Under the pieces are notes generated by a model. It was not told where the DNA came from. It ran no database searches and saw only the letters and a list, made by a program, of their open reading frames with translations. Made by a program: the position numbers and the translations under genes. From an uncultured Rhizobiaceae group bacterium (GTDB lineage Bacteria > Pseudomonadota > Alphaproteobacteria > Rhizobiales > Rhizobiaceae), in assembly GCA_937951455.1 (NCBI GenBank), contig CALFBU010000330.1, forward strand, positions 1-8,991: a stretch of 8,991 nt of DNA, given 5' to 3'. This document shows, one piece after another, positions 1-5,817 of the stretch. Each line of letters begins with the position of its first letter. The stretch's first letter is position 1.

Positions 1-1370
1 CGCGCGATACAACTGATGACAGACCGATTGAAAATCATGCTCAACTGGTCGAATGGCTTTCGATCGGTAACAAACCCAAATCGGAATGGCGCATTGGTAC
101 CGAACACGAGAAATTCGGCTTTTGCTCAGAGAATCTAACACCTGTTCCTTATGAAGGCGAAAAAGGCATCAAGGCCATTTTGCTCGCCATGAAAGACAAA
201 CTTGGCTGGGATGCAATTGAAGATAAAGGCAATATTATTGGCCTTTATAATGCAAAAGGTGGCGGCGCAATCTCACTTGAGCCAGGTGGGCAATTTGAAT
301 TATCAGGCGCACCCTTAGAAAACATTCATCAAACTTGTCGCGAATCCAACCAACACCTGAAACAGGTCAAGGAGATTTCAGAAGAAATGGGTATCGGTTT
401 TCTGGGGCTTGGGGCATCGCCAGTCTGGACGTTTGCAGAAACCCCCATGATGCCCAAAAGCCGTTACAACATTATGAAAAATTATATGCCGAAAGTCGGA
501 AGTCAGGGACATGACATGATGTTCCGCACTACGACCATTCAGGTTAATCTCGATTTCTCTGATGAGCGTGACATGGTGCGTAAAATGCAGGTCTCGCTCA
601 AAATGCAATCCATGGCATCAGCACTCTTTGCCAATTCACCCTTCACCCATGGCAAGCCTAACGGCATGCTTTCATGGCGCTGTGATATTTGGCGTGATGT
701 GGACAATCAACGTGGCGGTTACCACCCCTTCATGCTTGAAGATGATTTCAGTTTTGAAAAATATGCCAACTGGGGTCTGGATATTCCCATGTATTTCATC
801 ATCCGTGATGGCAAATATATTGACTGCACACATATTACTTTCCGCCAGTTCATGGACGGCGCCCTAAAAGGTGAAATTGACGACCCCGTTGCCAACATCG
901 GTGACTGGGGCAATCACATGAGCACGCTGTTCCCTGATGTGCGCCTGAAACGTTTTCTTGAAATGCGTGGCGCAGATGGTGGTCCGTGGCAGGATATCTG
1001 CGCACTGCCCGCATTCTGGGTTGGGTTGCTTTATAGCGAAGATGCACTTACGGCCGCAGAAGAGCTTGTTAAAGACTGGACGCCAGACATGGTTGGCAAT
1101 CTGCGTGATGCTGTTCCCAAGCAGGCACTTCGTGCAGAGATTAATGGCCGTCAGTTGATTGAATATGCCAAGGAAGCCTTGGAGATTTCCAGACGAGGCC
1201 TTGTTGAACGCGCGCAGATGAATTTTGAAAACTTTGATGAAAGTATTTTCCTGATACCTCTGCAAGACACAGTGGCTTTAGGCAAAACACCTGCAGAACG
1301 AATGCTCGACAAATATTATAAAGAATGGAATGAAGACATTTCAAAAGTCTTCACAGAGTACGCTTACTAG
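1..1370 (+). CDS. gshA: Glutamate-cysteine ligase, 5'-partial
   Basis: ATP-dependent ligase joining glutamate to cysteine, the first and usually limiting step of glutathione synthesis, in the cytoplasm. The frame is open from base 3 to the TAG at 1368-1370, giving 455 visible residues; the family in alphaproteobacteria is about 457, so probably only the initiator and one residue lie outside the window. The TTG at 180 is internal, because conserved family sequence lies before it. Visible residues 29-40 read WRIGTEHEKFGF, the N-terminal substrate-site hallmark of the GCS2 family. ISLEPGGQFELSG (about 90-102) and MMFRTTTIQVNLDF (about 172-185) are further conserved blocks, followed by SWRCDIWRDVDNQRGG. 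This is the plant/alphaproteobacterial class of the enzyme, not the enterobacterial GshA class. Its stop overlaps that of the convergent PilZ gene. No frameshift or missing block is seen. Confidence 0.95.
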   Translation, partial: RDTTDDRPIENHAQLVEWLSIGNKPKSEWRIGTEHEKFGFCSENLTPVPYEGEKGIKAILLAMKDKLGWDAIEDKGNIIGLYNAKGGGAISLEPGGQFELSGAPLENIHQTCRESNQHLKQVKEISEEMGIGFLGLGASPVWTFAETPMMPKSRYNIMKNYMPKVGSQGHDMMFRTTTIQVNLDFSDERDMVRKMQVSLKMQSMASALFANSPFTHGKPNGMLSWRCDIWRDVDNQRGGYHPFMLEDDFSFEKYANWGLDIPMYFIIRDGKYIDCTHITFRQFMDGALKGEIDDPVANIGDWGNHMSTLFPDVRLKRFLEMRGADGGPWQDICALPAFWVGLLYSEDALTAAEELVKDWTPDMVGNLRDAVPKQALRAEINGRQLIEYAKEALEISRRGLVERAQMNFENFDESIFLIPLQDTVALGKTPAERMLDKYYKEWNEDISKVFTEYAY

Positions 1371-1714
1371 GCTACTGCTGAACGATAGCGAACGCCCTGC
1401 TCTACTTCCGTGAATTCGACTTGAATATTGCTACCCTTGCGTGACAAGACACGACACGTCGTACGGATGCTGTCTGGCTCAATATACAGCGTGAAATTTG
1501 AAGGCAATCCCATCCAACCACTCATGGTAAGTGTGGCCTGTTCATCCGTGAAGTTTTTCACGTTGCAATGAACCGGGCTACTTTCCGGACTGAACAAAAC
1601 TCTTCCAACACGAGGAAGTCGTTTGTTTAACTGGTTACGATTAGAAGTAACTTTACGTCGTTTATTCGTTTCGTCCGCGCCAATGATCATAAAAAAGAAA
1701 TTCCGTTTGCCCAT
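1367..1714 (-). CDS. Small PilZ-domain-like protein
   Basis: PilZ domains usually bind cyclic di-GMP and act as effectors in motility, exopolysaccharide or cell-cycle control. From the ATG at 1714 the protein is 115 residues. The domain spans roughly from RLPRVGRVLF to RKGSNIQVEF and follows the short alphaproteobacterial pattern of a basic N-terminus, a Cys-Asn-Val-Lys-Asn strand, a LPSNFTLYIEPDSIRTTCRV stretch and a final beta strand. The ligand motifs are weak: RxxxR appears as K-R-L-P-R, and D/NxSxxG appears as N-F-T-D-E-Q, so binding is uncertain. The frame also opens at a TTG at 1744, but that codon lies upstream of the start site predicted from the CtrA box and -10 at 1747-1776. Another ATG lies at 1690. 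Neither ATG has a strong Shine-Dalgarno sequence. The gene is divergent from the ABC operon and convergent with gshA. Confidence 0.8.
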   Translation of the reverse strand: MGKRNFFFMIIGADETNKRRKVTSNRNQLNKRLPRVGRVLFSPESSPVHCNVKNFTDEQATLTMSGWMGLPSNFTLYIEPDSIRTTCRVLSRKGSNIQVEFTEVEQGVRYRSAVA

Positions 1715-1722
1715 CAAAATTA

Positions 1723-1737
1723 GTAAGTATTGCTTAC
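1723..1737 (-). promoter_or_regulatory. Small inverted repeat in pilZ leader
   Basis: GTAAG and CTTAC form a perfect 5-bp inverted repeat around a 5-base spacer, just before the pilZ ATG at 1714 and just after the predicted transcription start. It could be a short hairpin that covers the only GG-containing ribosome-binding candidate, or a small operator. Repeats this short arise by chance, so the call is tentative. Confidence 0.2.
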
Positions 1738-1746
1738 CGAACAAAA

Positions 1747-1776
1747 ATAATACGAATAGGGTTAATGTAGACTTAA
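1747..1776 (-). promoter_or_regulatory. CtrA-type box with -10 element, pilZ promoter
   Basis: On the minus strand TTAA, seven bases (GTCTACA), then TTAACC occupy 1776-1760. This is a perfect match to the alphaproteobacterial CtrA consensus TTAA-N7-TTAA(C). A TATTAT -10-like hexamer follows at 1752-1747, so a -35 element would fall at about 1776-1771 with an 18-base spacer and overlap the box. Transcription would begin near 1740, about 25 bases before the ATG at 1714. The box is seen directly; control by CtrA is inferred from the known consensus and from PilZ proteins often belonging to motility and cell-cycle regulons. Confidence 0.5.
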
Positions 1777-1804
1777 ATGCTCAAATGATTAGTAAAAAAT
1801 CTTC

Positions 1805-1819
1805 TTAACGGCTGATTAC
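1805..1819. promoter_or_regulatory. Degenerate CtrA-like half-matched box
   Basis: TTAA, seven bases, then TTAC: one mismatch from TTAA-N7-TTAA, lying about 30 bp from the perfect box at 1762-1776. It could be a second, weaker site in the divergent regulatory region. One-mismatch matches are expected a few times in 9 kb, so on its own it carries little weight. Confidence 0.15.
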
Positions 1820-1858
1820 ATAGGGTTTCATTGCCATCGCTTTCAAAGCTGATCGCAA

Positions 1859-1888
1859 TTGTGCTGATAAAAATATGTTTTCTATATA
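1859..1888 (+). promoter_or_regulatory. Candidate promoter of the ABC exporter operon
   Basis: TTGTGC at 1859-1864 and TATATA at 1883-1888 are separated by 18 bases, resembling -35 and -10 elements. Transcription would start near 1895, leaving a leader of about 70 bases before the ATPase ATG at 1968. This leader would contain the small hairpin at 1911-1925 and the mini-ORF at 1927-1971. It is the best rightward match I see in this intergenic region, but it rests on consensus resemblance only. Confidence 0.35.
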
Positions 1889-1910
1889 AAAGCCGTCAAT
1901 TTGATTCACG

Positions 1911-1925
1911 GTTGGGAAACCTAAC
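1911..1925 (+). other. Small hairpin in ABC operon leader
   Basis: GTTGGG and CCTAAC can pair as a 6-bp stem (one G-U pair) around an AAA loop. The hairpin contains the GGGA that would serve as the Shine-Dalgarno sequence for the mini-ORF starting at 1927. No U-run follows, so it is not an intrinsic terminator. Confidence 0.25.
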
Positions 1926-1926
1926 A

Positions 1927-1971
1927 ATGGCAGTCTTTCCTGGAATTCAACTGGGATTTATTTTTCAATGA
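1927..1971 (+). CDS. Possible 14-codon leader peptide before ABC ATPase
   Basis: An ATG at 1927 opens a 14-codon frame reading MAVFPGIQLGFIFQ. It ends at TGA 1969-1971, which overlaps the ATPase start ATG 1968-1970 as ATGA, the same junction type that couples the ATPase to its permease. A GGGA lies about 9 bases upstream of the mini-ORF ATG, which is reasonable ribosome-binding spacing. If translated, it could feed ribosomes to the ATPase start by termination-reinitiation. The peptide is hydrophobic and resembles nothing I recognise. A short frame like this may also occur by chance, so this is a candidate only. Confidence 0.25.
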   Translation: MAVFPGIQLGFIFQ

Positions 1972-2732
1972 GCGATCACGCATTAGAAGTTTCCAACCTT
2001 TCAAAAACCTTTGACAGGCCAGCCGTTAACAAACTTTCGTTTACAGTCCATGGCGGAGAGTTCTATTCTTTGCTTGGCCCAAACGGTGCAGGCAAAACCA
2101 CATCTTTGAGAATGGTTGCTGGATTGTTGCAAGCAGACAGCGGATCAATTCATGTGTTTGGCGAAAATGCTCTGACGAACCCGATTGGTGTTAAAAAAAT
2201 GATGGCATGGGTTCCAGATGAACCGATGATTTATGACCGCCTTACACCGCTTGAATATCTCGAGTTTGTTGCTGGTCTTTGGGAAATTGAGAGCAAACAA
2301 GCGCGTGATAATGCAAATGAACTTCTGGACTGGTTGGCACTTGCCCCCCATGCGCATGAACGTTGCGAAGGGTTTTCCAAAGGCATGCGCCAGAAGGTAG
2401 CCCTTGCGGGTGCATTGGTACACGATCCACGCCTTATCATTTTGGATGAACCGTTGACGGGCCTGGATGCTGGTTCAGCGCGACTTGTGAAAGATGTTTT
2501 ATTGGCTCGCGTTGAAAAAGGCTGCTCGGTCATTATGACAACGCATATTCTCGAAGTTGCAGAGCGCATGGCAGAACGCATTGGTGTTATTTCCAAAGGA
2601 CGCTTGATCGCAGAAGGCACGCTTGAGGGCTTGCGCAATCAAACCGGTGAAAAGGCAAACAGTCTTGAAGAAATTTTCCTTGAGCTTGTTGAAGATGACA
2701 ACCAACCAGATGTAAACGAGCAAGCCGCATGA
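1968..2732 (+). CDS. ABC exporter ATP-binding protein (EcsA-like/ABC-2 type)
   Basis: Cytoplasmic ATPase of 254 residues that would drive the membrane protein encoded next. Walker A is GPNGAGKTT at 37-45, Walker B is LIILDEP ending at 162, the D-loop is TGLD at 164-167 and the switch histidine is in TTH (H193). Two motifs are of the variant kind known in EcsA/ABC-2 type exporters: the Q-loop reads VPDEP (82-86, Asp where Gln is usual), and the signature reads FSKGM (136-140) instead of LSGGQ. The acidic tail after about residue 232 is typical of stand-alone exporter ATPases. A GGGA at 1953-1956 precedes the ATG by 11 bases. Its stop overlaps the permease start (ATGA at 2729-2732), indicating translational coupling. 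No binding-protein gene is nearby, so export rather than import is likely. The substrate is unknown. Confidence 0.9.
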   Translation: MSDHALEVSNLSKTFDRPAVNKLSFTVHGGEFYSLLGPNGAGKTTSLRMVAGLLQADSGSIHVFGENALTNPIGVKKMMAWVPDEPMIYDRLTPLEYLEFVAGLWEIESKQARDNANELLDWLALAPHAHERCEGFSKGMRQKVALAGALVHDPRLIILDEPLTGLDAGSARLVKDVLLARVEKGCSVIMTTHILEVAERMAERIGVISKGRLIAEGTLEGLRNQTGEKANSLEEIFLELVEDDNQPDVNEQAA

Positions 2733-4276
2733 GTTTTGCAAACCCGAGTGTCGGGTCACTAGGCTGGTTTGCGCGTCATGAGTTTAATTTGTCATGGCGT
2801 GATTTTGTTAGAATGATGAGTGCCGGCAAACCTGGCCGTGAAAAAGGCGTCATCGCTTTTATCGCCATAGCGGTTTTTATTGTTCATGCGATTGCCTATG
2901 CACTTATAGTGCCTAGTATTGAAAAAGGACTGGTCGTTGATAAAAGCTTTTTGGCGATTATCAGTGGCAGTATTCTTCTCACTTTATCGTTGATGATGTC
3001 TCAGGCATTGGAACTTGTAACGCGCGTTTTTTATTCCCGTTCTGATCTCGACTTAATCCTGTCCTCGCCTACCTCCGCCAAGAAGGTTTTCACCATTCGC
3101 ATTGGTGCCATTGCCTGTTCAACTTCCATGTTGTCACTGCTCTTGTTTGGCTCAGCGATTAACATTCTGGCAATTTTCGACAGTCCTATATGGTTGTCTG
3201 CCTATCTGGTTGTCTTTGCCTGTGGTGCTATCGCTACTGCCGCATCTTTAAGCATCACCATCTTGATGTTTAAAACCCTTGGCGCAAAACGCACACGTCT
3301 GATCTCACAAATCATCGCAGCCATTGTGGGCGCAGGTTTTATTATCGGTATACAGCTTGCAGCAATTTCTTCTTTGGGCAGTCTTTCGCGCTTTGAATTC
3401 TTTTCCTCTGAAGCGGTTACCAATGCTGTTCCAGACTTAGGCAACATGTTGTGGATACCCGCCTATGCGGTCATGGGAGAGATAAATTCACTTATGAGTG
3501 TATTGGCGTTATCCTTTGGTGCTTTGGGTTTGGCAATTTTGGCTTTTGCAGGGAAATTTGGCGAATATGTTATTACGGCCGCAGGTGTTAGCCAAACAGC
3601 TCAAGTCAGCAAACCCAAGCAGGTTCAGTTCAAGTCCAGAACCATTGCTGCAACTCTGCGCCATAAAGAATGGCGTTTGTTGCTACGTGACCATTGGCTG
3701 TTGTCTCAATCCTTGATGCAGGTTCTTTATCTTATTCCACCCGCTTTCATGCTTTGGCAAAACTTTGGCCACACCAGTTCGATTGGAATTGTAGTAATTC
3801 CCGTGCTGGTTATGGCAACGGGTCAGCTTTCGGGTGGTTTGGCCTGGCTTGCGATTTCTGGGGAAGATGCACCGCAATTGGTTCAAACAGCTCCCGTTGC
3901 AAAGGGCGCTATTATTCGAGCAAAGACCGAAGCCGTTCTGGGTGCCATTGCGCTTATTGCTGCTCCCATCATTGCCCTAATGGCATTTATTGAAATCAAA
4001 ATGGCCTTGATTGCCGCGGCTGGCATTACCTGCGCTACGGTTTCGGCAACCATGATACAGCTTTGGTTTAGAAGTCAGGCCAAGCGTTCCAATTTTCGTC
4101 GCAGGCAAACCTCTTCCAAGGTTGCAACCCTATCAGAAGCGTTTTCTTCCATCATGTGGGCTGGCAGTGCCGCACTTTTTGCTGGCGGGCTATGGCACTT
4201 TGCCATAGTCACGGCAGTGCTAGCTCTGGGAGTTCTGTGGATAGCCAGAAGTTTCCGACCTAAAGAAGAAATTTGA
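2729..4276 (+). CDS. ABC transporter permease, about 12 TM segments
   Basis: Inner-membrane partner of the preceding ATPase, 515 residues. Hydrophobic segments suitable as membrane helices lie near 41-61, 73-93, 127-149, 153-180, 192-215, 254-275, 327-345, 351-373, 401-421, 423-447, 472-489 and 490-507, arranged as two halves of six joined by a polar loop at about 285-325. Conserved-looking cytoplasmic stretches include YSRSDLDLILSSP (102-114), which sits where a coupling segment would be expected, and SGEDAPQLVQTAPV (377-390); these are features I associate with alphaproteobacterial two-component exporters of this type. The start ATG lies inside the ATPase stop and has no strong ribosome-binding site of its own. 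I cannot infer a substrate. The gene is followed after 38 bp by xseA on the same strand. Confidence 0.85.
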   Translation: MSFANPSVGSLGWFARHEFNLSWRDFVRMMSAGKPGREKGVIAFIAIAVFIVHAIAYALIVPSIEKGLVVDKSFLAIISGSILLTLSLMMSQALELVTRVFYSRSDLDLILSSPTSAKKVFTIRIGAIACSTSMLSLLLFGSAINILAIFDSPIWLSAYLVVFACGAIATAASLSITILMFKTLGAKRTRLISQIIAAIVGAGFIIGIQLAAISSLGSLSRFEFFSSEAVTNAVPDLGNMLWIPAYAVMGEINSLMSVLALSFGALGLAILAFAGKFGEYVITAAGVSQTAQVSKPKQVQFKSRTIAATLRHKEWRLLLRDHWLLSQSLMQVLYLIPPAFMLWQNFGHTSSIGIVVIPVLVMATGQLSGGLAWLAISGEDAPQLVQTAPVAKGAIIRAKTEAVLGAIALIAAPIIALMAFIEIKMALIAAAGITCATVSATMIQLWFRSQAKRSNFRRRQTSSKVATLSEAFSSIMWAGSAALFAGGLWHFAIVTAVLALGVLWIARSFRPKEEI

Positions 4277-4305
4277 TTGCTTACGTTTCATGCAATTTTT
4301 GTTAA
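4277..4305 (+). promoter_or_regulatory. Weak candidate promoter for xseA
   Basis: TTGCTT (4277-4282) and TGTTAA (4300-4305) are 17 bases apart and vaguely resemble -35 and -10 elements. If used, transcription would start at about 4312-4315, making the xseA message leaderless or nearly so. That would fit the lack of a good Shine-Dalgarno sequence before the ATG. Both hexamers are poor matches. Confidence 0.2.
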
Positions 4306-4319
4306 AAGAATTGCATGAA
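4287..4319 (+). repeat. Perfect 11-bp inverted repeat enclosing xseA start codon
   Basis: TTCATGCAATT at 4287-4297 is exactly complementary to AATTGCATGAA at 4309-4319. In RNA the stem could extend by one U-G and two U-A pairs to 14 bp with a 5-base loop (4301-4305). The xseA ATG (4315-4317) lies within the right arm. No U-run follows the stem in either direction, so an intrinsic terminator is unlikely. The arm centres are 22 bp apart, about two helical turns, which would also suit a dimeric DNA-binding protein. Confidence 0.7.
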
Positions 4320-5814
4320 CACTTATTCCGATACAGGCAATGCCAAATCTAACCAGACTGAATATACAGTCACCGAGATTTCTTCCTCTCTAAAAAAGAC
4401 GGTGGAAGAACGCTTTGGCTATGTGCGTATCCGCGGTGAGATTACGGGCTTTCGTGGGCCTCATTCCTCTGGCCATTGCTATTTTGCCTTAAAAGACGAC
4501 CGAGCCAGAATTGAAGCGGTTATCTGGAAAGGTGTTGCAAGCAAGCTTAAGCATTTTCCTGAAGAGGGCCTTGAAGTCATTGCATCTGGCAAACTGACAA
4601 CTTACCCAGGTTCATCCAAATATCAGGTTGTGATTGATAATCTTGAACCTGCTGGCGCTGGTGCGCTCATGGCACTTTTGCAAGAACGTAAGAAAAAGCT
4701 TGAGACAGAAGGTTTGTTTGCGCCTGAGCGAAAGCAACTGCTTCCCTATATGCCTCGAAAAATTGGCGTTATCACCTCACCAACTGGCGCCGTGATTCGC
4801 GATGTTTTGCACCGCATATCAGACCGGTTTCCGCTTCATGTGGTTGTTTGGCCCGTGCGTGTTCAAGGCGAGACGACAGGCGCTGAAGTAAGCAATGCGA
4901 TTAATGGTTTCAATGCCATGGCAGATAAACCTGATCTGATTATCGTTGCGCGTGGCGGCGGTTCAATTGAAGATCTTTGGGGTTTTAATGATGAGATTGT
5001 AGTACGTGCAGCAGCAGATTCTGACATACCGCTTATCTCAGCCGTAGGTCATGAAACTGATTGGACGTTAATCGATTTGGCAGCGGACGTGCGCGCGCCG
5101 ACCCCCACAGGGGCTGCAGAACTTGCCGTTCCCGTTAAGGCAGAACTGGATGCGTCGGTTGCAAGTTATAAAGCCCGGTTACAGTCAGCCCTTACAAGAC
5201 AGTTTGAAAAAGCACGCAGCCAACTGCTAGCCGCAGAGCGTGGGCTGGCTTCGCCAGACATGCTTCTTGCCATGCCAAGGCGCAGGCTTGATGAAGCAAC
5301 TGGACGACTTGGGCGCGGGCTTGATATGGCAACACGGCGTAAACGCACAAATTACGAAAGCATTGCAGGGCGTTTGTCTCATCGAGGATTATCAGCATCC
5401 ATTGCCAGAAATCATGACAGACTGGATGCCCTTGGTCGTCGTGCAAGTGCAGCGCATATCAACAAGGTACAATCCACCACAAGACATGTTATGGATCTCG
5501 CCAGACGTAACCAAAACGCTTTTGAAAATCAGGTCGTCAGAACCAAGGCACGATACGAACAAGCGCATCGATTGCTTGGCAGTCTTTCCTACAAAAGCAT
5601 TTTGGAGCGCGGTTATGCAGTTGTCAGAAATGCAAAAGACACGCCAATAGCCTCAGTTGATAAAATCAAATCTGGTGATGCATTTAGTGTAGAATTAAAA
5701 GATGGTCGAATTTCTGCTGTAGCCGCAGGTGCAGGCAGCGAACCAAAGTCCCCTGCTCCAAAAAAAACCGCGAAAAAGCCTGAAGATACAACCTCGCAAG
5801 GTGATCTTTTTTAA
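4315..5814 (+). CDS. xseA: Exodeoxyribonuclease VII large subunit
   Basis: Catalytic subunit of exonuclease VII, which with several small XseB subunits degrades single-stranded DNA from both ends in recombination and repair, in the cytoplasm. It has 499 residues. An N-terminal OB-fold (about 17-112, with [20 protein letters not shown]) is followed by the catalytic domain, with [14 protein letters not shown] (150-163), [17 protein letters not shown] (211-227) and [20 protein letters not shown] (241-260) then [10 protein letters not shown] long helical, Arg-rich segment (about 275-420) and the [14 protein letters not shown] block (425-438) follow. The tail is a Lys/Pro-rich linker ending in QGDLF, like a sliding-clamp binding pentapeptide. 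The start is well bounded: an in-frame TAA lies at 4303-4305, and the next possible start (GTG, codon 29) is inside the OB-fold. xseB is not in the window. The gene converges on hlyD with 3 bp between stops. Confidence 0.96.
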   Translation: MNTYSDTGNAKSNQTEYTVTEISSSLKKTVEERFGYVRIRGEITGFRGPHSSGHCYFALKDDRARIEAVIWKGVASKLKHFPEEGLEVIASGKLTTYPGSSKYQVVIDNLEPAGAGALMALLQERKKKLETEGLFAPERKQLLPYMPRKIGVITSPTGAVIRDVLHRISDRFPLHVVVWPVRVQGETTGAEVSNAINGFNAMADKPDLIIVARGGGSIEDLWGFNDEIVVRAAADSDIPLISAVGHETDWTLIDLAADVRAPTPTGAAELAVPVKAELDASVASYKARLQSALTRQFEKARSQLLAAERGLASPDMLLAMPRRRLDEATGRLGRGLDMATRRKRTNYESIAGRLSHRGLSASIARNHDRLDALGRRASAAHINKVQSTTRHVMDLARRNQNAFENQVVRTKARYEQAHRLLGSLSYKSILERGYAVVRNAKDTPIASVDKIKSGDAFSVELKDGRISAVAAGAGSEPKSPAPKKTAKKPEDTTSQGDLF

Positions 5815-5817
5815 AGC

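Noticed and set aside
180..182. TTG as the gshA start
   Set aside because: The frame stays open to base 3 and the 59 residues before it include the conserved WRIGTEHEKFGF block, so the true start is just outside the window.
864..1265. Long antisense frames within gshA
   Set aside because: They mirror a well-conserved coding region, lack credible starts and match no family; they are shadows of gshA.
1742..1744. TTG at 1744 as the pilZ start
   Set aside because: It lies upstream of the transcription start predicted from the CtrA box and -10, has no ribosome-binding site, and adds only ten residues with no recognised pattern.
1623..1808. 61-codon plus-strand frame across the pilZ start and promoter region
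   Set aside because: It is antisense to pilZ and runs into its promoter. It has no ribosome-binding site and no recognisable protein pattern, so it reads as a chance frame.
4287..4319. Inverted repeat as a terminator of the ABC operon
   Set aside because: The stem is AT-rich, no U-run follows it on either strand, and it contains the xseA start codon.
5240..5650. 136-codon alternative plus-strand frame inside xseA
   Set aside because: The surrounding XseA frame is intact and conserved, and the alternative translation has no domain features.
5795..5805. 11-base match CGCAAGGTGAT repeated on the opposite strand at 8900-8910
   Set aside because: Tens of pairs of matching 11-mers are expected by chance over both strands of 9 kb, and one copy is inside the xseA coding end.
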